Assembly: GCA_003157225.1 (NCBI GenBank)
Contig: PMIZ01000412.1
Span: 1 to 17,838, forward strand
Direction of reading: 5' to 3'
DNA length: 17,838 nucleotides
DNA from: Actinomycetota bacterium
GTDB lineage: Bacteria; Actinomycetota; Thermoleophilia; RBG-16-64-13
The first letter of the stretch is position 1; every line of letters starts with the position of its first letter. Positions 1-8,193 of the stretch are shown here, one piece after another. Both the position numbers and the translations under genes were made by a program. Below the pieces are notes generated by a model. The model saw only the letters and a list, made by a program, of their open reading frames with translations, searched no databases and had not been told where the DNA came from.

Positions 1-803
1 GGGCCTACGCGTCCGGACCGGTGGTCGCCGAAGCCGCGGTCAGCGGGATCCCTACTGTGGCCGTGGAGATGGACTCACATATGGGGTGGACCAACCGCAT
101 CCTAAGCGTGATAGTCGACAAGGTGTGCCTGTCTTTTCCCGATCCCAAGCACGCGAGTGGCAAGTACGTCTACACGGGCCGGCCGATCCGGCCGGCGCTC
201 CTGGCCGCTACTCGCGAAGAGGGGCTGGCCCGGTTCGGTCTTGATCCCGGCCGTCCGGTCGTTCTGGTTTTTGGCGGAAGTCTCGGCGCTCGCTCGCTAA
301 ACGAGGCTGCGCTCGCCGCTTTCGGCCGGGTGGCGACGTCTTTCCAACTGCTGCATGTGACCGGGAAGCAGGACTACTCCCGGGTGACCGCAGCCTTGCG
401 CGAACCCGGAGCGAATCCGTCATATCAGGCTTTCGCTTTTCTGGACGACTTCCCGCTGGCCCTCGCCGCCGCCGATGCGGTGGTCTCCAGGGCCGGAGGC
501 TCTGTGGCGGAGATCCTCGCTCGCGGCGTGCCGTCGTTGCTGGTTCCCTATCCGCTCGCCACCGGCGATCACCAGTCGGTGAATGCGCGGGTGGTCTTGG
601 AGGCTGGGGCCGCGCTCACCATCGCGGACTCGAATCTCGACGCCTCACGGCTAGAGGAAGCGGTTGCCCGACTGCTGGAGCCGGAGACCAATCGCGCCAT
701 GAGAAAGGCGGCTCTCTCGCTGGCGCGGCCGGATGCGGCTACCGGGATCGCCGACGTAGTAGTAGAATTGGTCACCTCGCGCTCCGCGAAAGACCATGAC
801 TAG
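1..803 (+). CDS. murG: MurG, UDP-GlcNAc:lipid I GlcNAc transferase (5' end missing)
   Basis: Transfers GlcNAc from UDP-GlcNAc to lipid I on the inner membrane face, giving lipid II. The reading frame is already open at base 3, so the gene starts outside the window; roughly the last 260 residues of a family usually 350-370 long are present. Visible blocks are YASGPVVAEAA (the G-x-SGP acceptor-side loop), FGGSLGARSLNEAA at the start of the C-terminal GT-B domain, HVTGKQDY, and SRAGGSVAEI followed by VPYPLATGDHQ..NA, the UDP-GlcNAc site. The usual HEQN acceptor loop is replaced by VEMDSHMG before TNR; I recall similar E-x-DSH versions in deep actinobacteria. The stop overlaps the murC start by 8 bp (ATGACTAG), implying translational coupling. 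The family call is secure; only the N-terminus is unseen. Confidence 0.95.
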   Translation, partial: AYASGPVVAEAAVSGIPTVAVEMDSHMGWTNRILSVIVDKVCLSFPDPKHASGKYVYTGRPIRPALLAATREEGLARFGLDPGRPVVLVFGGSLGARSLNEAALAAFGRVATSFQLLHVTGKQDYSRVTAALREPGANPSYQAFAFLDDFPLALAAADAVVSRAGGSVAEILARGVPSLLVPYPLATGDHQSVNARVVLEAGAALTIADSNLDASRLEEAVARLLEPETNRAMRKAALSLARPDAATGIADVVVELVTSRSAKDHD

Positions 804-2199
804 ACCAGCCAGCCACACCTCGACCATCCCTGCGCCCGAATGGCTGCGTAGCCTCCACTTCATCGGCGTCGGTGGAGCCGGCATGAGCGGCATCGCGCTG
901 GTGTTCCACAGCCGGGGCTACGAGGTCACCGGTTCGGATCTCAAGCCTTCACGCTACACCGCTCTCCTGGAGAATGGTGGGGTTTCGGTCAAGATCGGGC
1001 ACAAGGCCAGCAACGTCGGCGAGGTCGACGTCGCGGTGATCTCCTCGGCCATTCCGCCCCACAACGTGGAGGTACAGGAGGCACGCCGTCGCGGGATCCT
1101 CATCGTGAAACGCGCGCAAGCCTTGGCCTGGTTGATGCAGGCGGGCCGTGGAGTAGCGGTCTGCGGCACCCACGGCAAGACCACGACCACATCGATGATC
1201 AGCCGGGCACTGGTGGACGGAGGCTACGACCCGACCTTTCTCGTGGGAGGCGAACTGAACGATCTGGGCTCGAACGCCCGCCAGGGAGAAGGCGAGTTCG
1301 TGGTCTGCGAAGCCGACGAGTCCGATGGGTCGCTGTTGCTTCTCGGCCCCGAGACCGCCGTCCTCACCAATGTCGAGCTCGACCACCACAGCCACTACCT
1401 TCACATCGAAGATGTCGAGAAGGTCTTCGCCGATTTCGTAAGCCGCCTGCCCGCGAACGGCCTGCTGGTCTACTGCGCTGAGGATGGGCGCGCCTCGGCC
1501 CTGGCGAAGCAAGCGCCTTGCCGCACGCGCTCCTACGGGTTTCAGCCGACCGCCGCCTACCAGGCGCGGGAGATCGTGGTGGAGCGCCCTGGGAGCAGCT
1601 TCGAGATCTGGCACGAGGACCGCAAGGTGGCCTCCGCCGGGCTGGTCGTGCCCGGGAAGCACAACGTGCTGAATGCGCTGGCTTGTTTCGCCACCCTGAC
1701 CGAGCTGGGCATGGCGTCGGAACCGATTATCTCCGCGCTGGGCACGTTCAGCGGGGCAGTTCGGCGGTTCCAGTTGAAGGGGGAGCGAGACGGGGTGACG
1801 GTCGTCGACGACTATGCTCATCATCCCACCGAGCTCCGGGCCACCCTCCGAGCGGCCCGAGAAGGGGAATGGTCCCGAGTGATCGCCATCTTCCAGCCTC
1901 ACCTGTACTCACGTACGGAGTTCCTCCACGCCGAGTTTGCCGAGGCGCTCGTCGAAGCCGACATTGCCGTGGTCACCGACGTGTACGGTGCCCGCGAAGA
2001 CCCTTGGCCGGGGGTGAGCGGTAAGCTGATCGTCGACAGCATACTGAGGCTGGCAAAGAACAAGCCCGTGGTCTATCTGCCCAGGCTCGGTGCTGTCGTG
2101 GACTATCTCCAGCGACTGGCCGTGCCAGGCGATCTGGTGCTGACCCTGGGGGCCGGCGACGTCCATCGCGTGGGCGAGCGCTTCTTGACTGCTGTCTGA
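796..2199 (+). CDS. murC: MurC, UDP-N-acetylmuramate--L-alanine ligase
   Basis: ATP-dependent cytoplasmic ligase that adds L-alanine to UDP-MurNAc, the first amino acid of the peptidoglycan stem. At 467 aa it is a normal MurC length. The N-terminal Rossmann domain has GVGGAGMSGIA near residues 25-34; the ATP P-loop is GTHGKTTTT at about 124-132; CEADESDGSL follows near 171-180, then TNVELDHHSHY near 191-201, and DDYAHHPTE and FQPHLYSRT mark the C-terminal domain. The central motif, usually DHMDxY or DHLDxY, reads DHHSHY here, a variant shared, as far as I recall, with some deep actinobacteria. The ATG lies inside the end of murG, so translation is probably coupled. murB follows 12 bp after the stop. 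Confidence 0.97.
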   Translation: MTRPASHTSTIPAPEWLRSLHFIGVGGAGMSGIALVFHSRGYEVTGSDLKPSRYTALLENGGVSVKIGHKASNVGEVDVAVISSAIPPHNVEVQEARRRGILIVKRAQALAWLMQAGRGVAVCGTHGKTTTTSMISRALVDGGYDPTFLVGGELNDLGSNARQGEGEFVVCEADESDGSLLLLGPETAVLTNVELDHHSHYLHIEDVEKVFADFVSRLPANGLLVYCAEDGRASALAKQAPCRTRSYGFQPTAAYQAREIVVERPGSSFEIWHEDRKVASAGLVVPGKHNVLNALACFATLTELGMASEPIISALGTFSGAVRRFQLKGERDGVTVVDDYAHHPTELRATLRAAREGEWSRVIAIFQPHLYSRTEFLHAEFAEALVEADIAVVTDVYGAREDPWPGVSGKLIVDSILRLAKNKPVVYLPRLGAVVDYLQRLAVPGDLVLTLGAGDVHRVGERFLTAV

Positions 2200-2211
2200 A
2201 CGGGCCGCGCG

Positions 2212-3201
2212 ATGGTGCTGCCCCGCTCTCTTATCGAGAAACTGCGCACGCTGGACGGCGTGCGACTCCGAAAAGACGCTCCCCTCGCCCCCTTCACCAC
2301 CATCGGTACCGGCGGCAATGCCGCGCTGTTGCTTACGGTAGCCGACACTACCGCGCTCGTGACTGTCCTCGGCATGCTGCACTTCGAAGCGGTTCCCTGG
2401 GTGTGCCTGGGGGCCGGGTCCAACTTCCTGGTGGCCGACGCCGGCTATCCATCGGTGGTCATCAAACTCGATGACAGCTTCCAATATGTGGACGGGATGC
2501 CCTGCGCTCCCGTCGAGGTTGATGACGAGGTGATCGTGACCGCGGGCGCGGCGACTCTGTTGGCCAGGTTGGCGGCAGCGGCGGCCGAGGCCGGGTTGGG
2601 TGGGCTCGAGTTTGCCTGCGGAATCCCCGGCTCAGTGGGTGGCGGGGTGGCCATGAACGCCGGAGCCTACGGCCGCTCGCTTGCCGACGTGGTGCGGGAA
2701 GTCCAGGTGGCCTCTGCATCAGGGCAGTCCTGGCGCGCGTTGACCGACTTCGACCATGGCTATCGCTACTGTCATCTGCCCCCGGACTCCATCGTCACCG
2801 CGGTCCGATTCGCGTTCGCGGCCGGCGACAGCAAAGTCATCCTTGAATGCCATCGCTCCATCATCCGCAAACGACGGGGCGTGCAGCCGCAGGGAGTGCG
2901 GACGTTCGGGAGCGCGTTCAAGAACCCCTCCGGCGAAGGCGCCGGCAGGCTGCTCGAAGCCGCGGGACTCAAAGGAGTGCGGCAGGGGGGTGCCGAAGTA
3001 TCCAGTGTCCACGCCAACTTTTTGGTGAACCTGGGAGATGCGACTACCGCGGAAGTGCTTGCTTTGATGAGCCGGATGCGAGAGGGAGTACAGCGGACGA
3101 GCGGAGTAGTTCTGGAGCCTGAAGTCAGGCTGGTCGGCTGCCGCTTTCCGTGGGACTCGTCCGCGATCGATCCCCAGGAGCCGCTCGACGTCGATGGATG
3201 A
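2212..3201 (+). CDS. murB: MurB, UDP-N-acetylenolpyruvoylglucosamine reductase
   Basis: FAD- and NADPH-dependent enzyme that reduces UDP-GlcNAc-enolpyruvate to UDP-MurNAc, the substrate of the MurC encoded just upstream. The 329-aa protein has the FAD-binding blocks TIGTGGNA (about 30-37), LGAGSNFLVAD (67-76) and FACGIPGSVGGG (134-145), followed by AMNAGAYG. The C-terminal domain has TFGSAFKNP (231-239) with the likely proton-donor serine at 234, then GAGRLLEAAGLKG, HANFLVN and LEPEVRLVG with the expected catalytic glutamate near 304. This pattern is the type II form typical of Gram-positives. The start follows murC by 12 bp with no clear Shine-Dalgarno, and the end overlaps ftsQ by 8 bp (ATGGATGA), so coupling is likely on both sides. 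Confidence 0.96.
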   Translation: MVLPRSLIEKLRTLDGVRLRKDAPLAPFTTIGTGGNAALLLTVADTTALVTVLGMLHFEAVPWVCLGAGSNFLVADAGYPSVVIKLDDSFQYVDGMPCAPVEVDDEVIVTAGAATLLARLAAAAAEAGLGGLEFACGIPGSVGGGVAMNAGAYGRSLADVVREVQVASASGQSWRALTDFDHGYRYCHLPPDSIVTAVRFAFAAGDSKVILECHRSIIRKRRGVQPQGVRTFGSAFKNPSGEGAGRLLEAAGLKGVRQGGAEVSSVHANFLVNLGDATTAEVLALMSRMREGVQRTSGVVLEPEVRLVGCRFPWDSSAIDPQEPLDVDG

Positions 3202-3979
3202 CCGTATCCGCGACCGGCGCCGCTCGATCATCCGGCAACAAGGCCGGAGACGGGTGGGCCTTGTCTTCATTGCCGTGCTGGTGGTGGTAGCCGCTGTTCT
3301 GTTCGTCTGGCTTCGCTCTTCAGATGTCTTTGCCGTGCGGCGCATCACTGCCACTGCCACTGCTAGTGTGACGCAGAGCCAGATCTCACAAGCCACTTCG
3401 AGCGCCCTCGGGGTTAGCCTGCTGCGCGTGTCGACGAAGTCCATCGAGGAGAAGTTGGCGGCTCTGCCGTACGTCCGTTCGGTGGAGGTATATCGTGACT
3501 TTCCCAACACTCTCGAGGTAAGACTCGTCGAGTATCAGCCGGTAGCGCGCTTGCGTACCGGCAGCGGCGCCGTCTGGTTGGTGAGCGAAGACGGCCGGGT
3601 GCTCGCAGAGGCCACTTCTGCATCCCTGGCCTCCCTACCCCTAGTCGTCCCCTCGAGCCCGGTGTCACCCGCGGCTGGCGACCAGCTGCCGCGAGCGATC
3701 GCACAGGCTCTCCCTCTCGTGACTCTCCTCGGAGCGAATGGCACCGAAAGCGGCCTCAAGGGAAGTCTGCCCTCTGTCAAGGAGGTCGACATCTCAGCAG
3801 CGGGGGAAATCGTCCTCGGAATGAACGGTGGACCCGAGCTGCGCCTGGGCGATCCCACGGGACTCCAGCGGAAGTTGACTGTCGCCGGGGCGATCATCCA
3901 GCAATGCTTGAGGGATGGAAAGCAGCTGCAGTACGTCGATGTGTCTGCACCTGAGCGCCCCGCTGTCAAGGCTAAATGA
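3194..3979 (+). CDS. ftsQ: FtsQ/DivIB-type divisome membrane protein
   Basis: Bitopic membrane protein that links the cytoplasmic ring to the septal synthases, working with FtsB/DivIC and FtsL. The 261-aa product has a basic N-terminal tail rich in Arg (residues 1-20), one hydrophobic segment (about 21-40), then an extracellular POTRA domain (about 45-115, with SDVFAVRRITATATASVT and LPYVRSVEVYRDFPNTLEVRLVEYQPVA split over its strands) and a beta domain starting near WLVSEDGRVL. Sequence conservation in FtsQ is low, so the call rests on topology, POTRA-like pattern and position between murB and ftsZ, where it normally lies. It overlaps murB by 8 bp. No ftsA follows, as in other actinobacteria. 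Confidence 0.9.
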   Translation: MDDRIRDRRRSIIRQQGRRRVGLVFIAVLVVVAAVLFVWLRSSDVFAVRRITATATASVTQSQISQATSSALGVSLLRVSTKSIEEKLAALPYVRSVEVYRDFPNTLEVRLVEYQPVARLRTGSGAVWLVSEDGRVLAEATSASLASLPLVVPSSPVSPAAGDQLPRAIAQALPLVTLLGANGTESGLKGSLPSVKEVDISAAGEIVLGMNGGPELRLGDPTGLQRKLTVAGAIIQQCLRDGKQLQYVDVSAPERPAVKAK

Positions 3980-3991
3980 ACGTGGTATCGT
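3963..3991 (+). promoter_or_regulatory. Candidate promoter for ftsZ at the 3' end of ftsQ
   Basis: CTGTCA (3963-3968) and TATCGT (3986-3991) are separated by 17 bp, each matching 4 of 6 bases of the sigma-70-type consensus. This would start an mRNA near 3998 with a leader of about 120 nt before ftsZ. A dedicated ftsZ promoter is common, and the 137-bp gap is the longest in the dcw part, which fits, but the match is modest. Confidence 0.3.
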
Positions 3992-4116
3992 GCGTTTTAG
4001 CAGGAAAGCGCGCATGGGGCACGTACTGCTCCCAGGGTGAAGTAGGGACTGAAGGCTTGGTCGCAAAAGCTCAAGTCGGAGTCCTGTGATTTGATGATTC
4101 TGGAGGTTCGAGTAGC

Positions 4117-5220
4117 ATGAGCGACACGGGATCCGGCTACCTTGCGGTAATCAAGGTCGTGGGAGTAGGCGGCGGGGGGACCAACGCCGTCAACCGCATG
4201 GTGGACGCTGGGCTGAAAGGCGTGGAGTTCATCGCCATCAACACCGACGCCCAAGCACTTCTGATGTGCGACGCAGACGTGAAGCTGCACATCGGGGGAA
4301 AAGTCACGCGTGGTCTCGGGGCGGGGGCGAACCCCGAGGTGGGGCGCGAGGCGGCTGAGGAGAGTCGTGACGACATCCGTGAGGCCCTCAAGGGGGCGGA
4401 TATGGTGTTCGTGACGGCGGGCAAGGGTGGCGGCACCGGCACCGGTGCCGCTCCGGTGATAGCGGAGTTGGCCAGGGAGATAGGCGCTCTCACCGTGGGG
4501 GTAGTAACCAGGCCGTTCACCTTCGAGGGCCGGAAGCGGGCCAGCCAGGCCGACGCGGGCATCGAGGCCCTCTCCAAGAAGGTGGACACCATCATCATCA
4601 TCCCCAACGATCGGCTGCTGCAGGTGGTGGAGAAAAGGACGTCCATCATCGAAGCGTTCAAGGTGGCCGATGACGTTCTGCGTCAGGGAGTGCAAGGCAT
4701 CACCGACCTAATCACCGTGCCGGGGCTGATCAACCTGGATTTCGCCGACGTACGCGCTGTCATGCGCGGCGCAGGTTCGGCGCTCATGGGCATCGGCATG
4801 GCAAGCGGCGAGAACCGGGGGATAGAGGCCGCCAAATCGGCCATTTCCTCACCGTTGCTCGAAGCCTCCATCGAAGGCGCCACGGGGATCCTCCTCAACA
4901 TCAGCGGCGGTCCGGATATGGGCCTCTTCGAAGTGAACGAGGCCGCGGAGATCATCGCCGACGCCGCCGACACTGAGGCCAATGTGATCTTTGGTGCGGT
5001 GATCGACGAGTCGCTCGGCGATCAGATGAGGGTCACCGTGATCGCGACGGGTTTTGACGGTCTGCGGCGGCACGAGGCGGAGGTCGAGAGACCTATCGAG
5101 CAGCCGGCTCTCTCTCGGCCGCCGGTGAACCTGGACACGGTCCTTCCTCAGAAGGCGCACACCTTCGAGATGGACGAGGACATCCTCGATATACCACGGT
5201 TCCTGCGCGACAAAGACTAG
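4117..5220 (+). CDS. ftsZ: FtsZ, tubulin-like division GTPase
   Basis: Polymerises into the Z-ring that recruits the divisome. The 367-aa protein shows the tubulin signature [10 protein letters not shown] at residues 104-113, the N-terminal [13 protein letters not shown] loop (16-28), INTDAQAL (41-48), the FTFEGRKR stretch (134-141) and the synergy loop NLDFADV with N206, D208 and D211, which completes the GTPase site of the neighbouring subunit. The core ends near residue 317; the disordered linker is short (about 35 residues), and the conserved tail LDIPRFLR lies at 357-364, the docking site for SepF and other partners. The ATG is preceded by TGGAGGT with good spacing. With ftsA missing and sepF nearby, SepF is the likely membrane anchor. 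Confidence 0.99.
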   Translation: MSDTGSGYLAVIKVVGVGGGGTNAVNRMVDAGLKGVEFIAINTDAQALLMCDADVKLHIGGKVTRGLGAGANPEVGREAAEESRDDIREALKGADMVFVTAGKGGGTGTGAAPVIAELAREIGALTVGVVTRPFTFEGRKRASQADAGIEALSKKVDTIIIIPNDRLLQVVEKRTSIIEAFKVADDVLRQGVQGITDLITVPGLINLDFADVRAVMRGAGSALMGIGMASGENRGIEAAKSAISSPLLEASIEGATGILLNISGGPDMGLFEVNEAAEIIADAADTEANVIFGAVIDESLGDQMRVTVIATGFDGLRRHEAEVERPIEQPALSRPPVNLDTVLPQKAHTFEMDEDILDIPRFLRDKD

Positions 5221-5295
5221 AAGGTCGTTCGGAAGGATGGTCGCCGGCTGAACGTACCGCTTGCGGAACGGATCGACCCCCGGGCACGGTCCCGG

Positions 5296-6069
5296 TTGGT
5301 CGTTCGGGAGATTGCCGGAATCCCACTTATCGAGGCCACGCTGCCTGGTCCCTTCCGTGCCCTGTTCACCACTCGTCTCGGCGGGGAGAGCAGTGGCACG
5401 TTCGCGACGCTGAACCTCTCTTCGCGTAGCGAGGACGAACCCCTGTTTGTCGAGCGGAATCGGGCCCGGGTGGCGAAGCTGGCCGACCGGCTTCTGGTAA
5501 GCCCGGCGCAGGCGCACGGCCTGCGCGTGGCGGGAGCGGCCGAGTACTTCCAGCAGGATCCGGATACGCCGTGCGACGGCCTGACCATCCACCCGGAGAT
5601 CGACAAGGGCCTCGCGGCGCTGCTGCTGTTCGCCGATTGCGTGCCGGTGGTGCTGTGTGGAGAGGTGGACATGGCCATGGCTCACGGAGGCTGGCGCGGG
5701 ATTCTGGGAGGCATCGTGGAGCAGGCGGGCCGGGCGATGATGGGCCCACCGGGCACGGCGGTCATCGGGCCGAGCATCGGCCCTTGCTGCTTCAGGGTGG
5801 ACGAAGAGCTGGCCAGCGCGTTCGCAGCGCGCTTTGGTGCGGCCGTGTTGCCAGGATCGAGCGAGGACGGGGCGTCATTCGGCAGAGGTCGCCGGGTCGA
5901 TCTCTGGGCCGCGACGACCAAAGCCCTTGTCGAACTGGGGGTCCGCGAGGATCAGGTGGTCAATCCACGGCTGTGCACCGTGTGCAACAACGACCTCTTC
6001 TTCTCGCATCGCAAGGATGGCGCCGTGACCGGCCGGCAGGGGTGCCTGGGGTGGACGGTGGAGACGTGA
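5296..6069 (+). CDS. pgeF: PgeF/YfiH family copper-oxidase-like (DUF152) protein
   Basis: Member of the YfiH/YlmD/PgeF family. In E. coli PgeF removes wrongly built UDP-MurNAc-L-Ser, acting as a proofreading step after MurC; homologues also show purine nucleoside phosphorylase or deaminase activity. The metal ligands are present: H74 in QAHGLRV, C115 in FADCVPVVL and H130 in MAHGGWRG. TTRLGG near the N-terminus and GPSIGPCCF plus CTVCNNDLFFSHR near the end are also family marks. At 257 aa the length is normal. The TTG start gives a family-like N-terminus, but the frame is open back to the ftsZ stop with no ATG, GTG or other TTG, so the exact start is uncertain. The stop overlaps the yggS start (GTGA). 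Confidence 0.92.
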   Translation: MVVREIAGIPLIEATLPGPFRALFTTRLGGESSGTFATLNLSSRSEDEPLFVERNRARVAKLADRLLVSPAQAHGLRVAGAAEYFQQDPDTPCDGLTIHPEIDKGLAALLLFADCVPVVLCGEVDMAMAHGGWRGILGGIVEQAGRAMMGPPGTAVIGPSIGPCCFRVDEELASAFAARFGAAVLPGSSEDGASFGRGRRVDLWAATTKALVELGVREDQVVNPRLCTVCNNDLFFSHRKDGAVTGRQGCLGWTVET

Positions 6070-6752
6070 ACGCCACCGTCGAAAGCATCAAGACCAACCT
6101 GGTGGAAGTTGAACGCCGCATCGACGAAGCGTGCGCTCGGGCCGGCAGGCGCGACCGCCCCAGGCTTCTGGTTGCTTCGAAATACCTGTCGCCCGAGGAG
6201 ATGTCTTTACTACAGGGGGCAGGAATCCGCCTGGTGGGGGAGAACAGGGCAGATGAGCTAGAAAGAAAGTGGCGCAGATGGGACGGAGCTTTCGAGTTCC
6301 ATTTCATCGGTCACCTGCAGAGCCGGAAGGTGCGGCAGGTTCTGCCCTACGTCACCATGGTGCATTCAGTCGAGTCCATCTCGCTTGTTGAAGAGCTGGA
6401 TAGGAGGGCGGAAACGGTAGTGCGGGTACTCTTGGAGGTGAATACGGGAGGGGAGGAAACCAAGTATGGTATCCTCCCCGCGGCTGCCGAGGCCTTTCTG
6501 GAGCGGGCTGCGGCGTACCGGAAGGTCACTTTCGTGGGACTCATGACCATGGCTCCTTTCACGACCGACGTCGACAGGGTGCGGTCGTGCTTTCGAGATC
6601 TCCGCCAGCTCCGGGACCGTTTGGCCTCGTTGTTCACCGACCGGTATGAACTGCCTGAGCTATCCATGGGCATGAGTAGCGACTACGAAGTAGCCGTCGA
6701 GGAGGGCGCGACCATGATCAGACTGGGAAGCGCACTTCTCTCGAGCACGTAA
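6066..6752 (+). CDS. yggS: YggS/PROSC family PLP homeostasis protein
   Basis: Pyridoxal-phosphate-binding protein of the COG0325 family, a fold type III barrel that buffers free PLP and affects amino acid balance; no enzyme activity is known. From the GTG at 6066 it is 228 aa, the family size. LLVASKYLSPEEM carries the PLP lysine at about residue 39; GENRADEL, FHFIGHLQSRKVR, VHSVES, LEVNTGGEETKYG, and the phosphate-binding end LSMGMSSDYEVAVEEGA then IRLGSALL all match. An upstream in-frame GTG (6051) has a better-spaced AGGGG and would add five residues; 6066 is preferred for its 4-bp overlap with pgeF. The reading frame runs open far upstream only because of the high GC. sepF follows at once, as in many Gram-positives. 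Confidence 0.93.
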   Translation: MNATVESIKTNLVEVERRIDEACARAGRRDRPRLLVASKYLSPEEMSLLQGAGIRLVGENRADELERKWRRWDGAFEFHFIGHLQSRKVRQVLPYVTMVHSVESISLVEELDRRAETVVRVLLEVNTGGEETKYGILPAAAEAFLERAAAYRKVTFVGLMTMAPFTTDVDRVRSCFRDLRQLRDRLASLFTDRYELPELSMGMSSDYEVAVEEGATMIRLGSALLSST

Positions 6753-6762
6753 GGAGGATGGA

Positions 6763-7329
6763 ATGGCTGGCGGTGGCGTATGGCACAAGACACTCGTGTA
6801 CTTCGGGCTCTCCGACGAAGAAGAAGACTACGAAGAAGAGACGCTGAACGTGCGCCCGGACATCGAGCCTAGCTATGGCGAACGTCCCTACGTCAAGAAG
6901 ATCGACCGTAATAGCGGCAATAGCCGCCGCCGGTCGTCGAGCGACTTCGACGACATCTACTCGGACGACTCCTATCGCGGCCAGCGTAACTCGGCCCCTC
7001 CCTCGAGGTCGGGCTCGGTGAGACCTCTGGCTCCCGTGGTCGACCAGCCGCAGGTGCGTGTGCACCTGGTGATGCCCAAGAACTTCAACGACGCCCAGGT
7101 GATCGCCGACAAGTTCAAGAGCGACATCCCGGTGATTCTGAACCTTCAGTCCAGTGAGACGGATTTGGCCAAGAGGCTCATAGACTTCGCAAGCGGACTC
7201 ACCTACGCGCTCGACGGAGGTATGCAACGCGTGGCCGACAAGGTGTTCTTGTTGACGCCGAAGAACGTCGAGGTGTCCGCCGAGGAGCGTCAGCGCATGG
7301 TGGAGAAGGGCTTCTTCAATCAGCTCTGA
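6763..7329 (+). CDS. sepF: SepF, cell division protein and FtsZ membrane anchor
   Basis: SepF binds the FtsZ tail and the membrane and bundles FtsZ filaments; in bacteria without FtsA it is the main Z-ring anchor. The 188-aa protein has the expected layout: an N-terminal segment with a hydrophobic face (VWHKTLVYFGL, residues 6-16) for membrane binding, an acidic then Ser/Arg-rich linker (about 18-95), and a compact C-terminal SepF domain (about 97-172) with VHLVMPKNFNDAQVIAD, ILNLQSSETDLAKRL and DFASGLTYALDG, ending in FLLTPKNVEVS. A strong AAGGAGGA (6751-6758) overlaps the yggS stop and sets the ATG at 6763, five bases after GGAGG. Its place two genes after ftsZ supports the role. Confidence 0.97.
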   Translation: MAGGGVWHKTLVYFGLSDEEEDYEEETLNVRPDIEPSYGERPYVKKIDRNSGNSRRRSSSDFDDIYSDDSYRGQRNSAPPSRSGSVRPLAPVVDQPQVRVHLVMPKNFNDAQVIADKFKSDIPVILNLQSSETDLAKRLIDFASGLTYALDGGMQRVADKVFLLTPKNVEVSAEERQRMVEKGFFNQL

Positions 7330-7357
7330 TGGCCAACGTCTGGCGGACTTGGCGCGT

Positions 7358-8131
7358 ATGAGGGCAGCCGTAGGCATAGTGGGTACGGGGAGTCTCGGCG
7401 TTGCCCTTGCCAGGTTGCAGTCCACCCCCATTGGAGAGGCTCCGGTTCTTCTTTCCACCGATCTCCCCACGGACGCTTTGGCGGCTCGGGCGCCCATCAT
7501 AGTCGTGGAGGGCTCCGCCGATGAGGTTCTTGCGGACCTCCGCTCCTTGCGCTCCCACGTCGATGGCGACACCATCCTGGTCTCGACCGCACGAGGCGTC
7601 GATCTCAAACGGCTGCGCGGCGCGGCAGGACCCGGACCGGCACTCTTCAGGGCTGTCGCGATCTCCGCCTCGTCACCAGGCGCGGACATGATGATTCTCT
7701 GCTCCCAAGACGAGCCCCGCCTGGACGCCTTTGGCGTGGTCCTCGAGTCGTTGAGCGGCGTTGGTCTCTGCGTGCAGGTGCCCGAGGATCTGCTCGAATC
7801 CGGCATGGCTCTCGCGCGGTCGGCACTCGCCCTCCTGACTGTGGCCATGGAGGGCATCGAAGAGGGGGCCATCTCCGATGGCCTGCCACCGGAAACGGCA
7901 AGGGCCTTCGCGACGCAGACTCTGCTCACCACCGCTCTTCTGCTGCAGCACCGCGGAGGCTCGCCGGCCGATCTGAAGGACCAGGTAGCCTCTCCGGCCG
8001 GCACCACTATCGCGGGGCTCGCCGTGCTCGAGGAGCAAGGCGTGCGTGGAGCGTTCATCCGGGCGATGGAGCGGGCCGCCCGGTCGGACAGCGCATTGCG
8101 AGACACGGGGCGGCCCCCCGTGGTTGAATAG
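7358..8131 (+). CDS. Divergent ProC-like (pyrroline-5-carboxylate reductase family) protein
   Basis: The C-terminal part carries the P5C reductase signature, KDQVASPAGTTIAGL at residues 207-221 followed by LEEQGVRGAFIRAM, and an N-terminal GIVGTGSLG (7-14) resembles the dinucleotide-binding loop. True ProC reduces pyrroline-5-carboxylate to proline with NAD(P)H. Two family blocks are missing: the R-x-MPN segment is replaced by FRAVAISASS (about 97-106), and the SGSGPAY block by ESGMALARSAL (147-157). It may be a reductase with altered substrate or a non-catalytic relative. proC-like genes next to sepF are common in Gram-positive division clusters. The ATG at 7358 is chosen; a TTG at 7349 would add three residues. 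No yggT gene lies between it and divIVA. Confidence 0.75.
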   Translation: MRAAVGIVGTGSLGVALARLQSTPIGEAPVLLSTDLPTDALAARAPIIVVEGSADEVLADLRSLRSHVDGDTILVSTARGVDLKRLRGAAGPGPALFRAVAISASSPGADMMILCSQDEPRLDAFGVVLESLSGVGLCVQVPEDLLESGMALARSALALLTVAMEGIEEGAISDGLPPETARAFATQTLLTTALLLQHRGGSPADLKDQVASPAGTTIAGLAVLEEQGVRGAFIRAMERAARSDSALRDTGRPPVVE

Positions 8132-8193
8132 TACATGACGCGGATCGAACAAAAGCCTGGGGAGCGGGCCGCCCCGAACGAAGGGAGAGAGAA

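Noticed and set aside
949..1902. 317-codon open frame on the - strand inside murC
   Set aside because: Antisense shadow of a conserved gene with low-complexity, His/Arg/Gly-rich translation and no family motif.
8124..8152. TTGAAT with a -10 box 17 bp later as a divIVA promoter
   Set aside because: The matching -10 hexamer (GAACAA) is poor.
8159..8175. GGGG/CCCC hairpin between the proC-like gene and divIVA as a terminator
   Set aside because: Four-base stem with a 9-nt loop and no T-tract; chance pairing is likely in GC-rich DNA.
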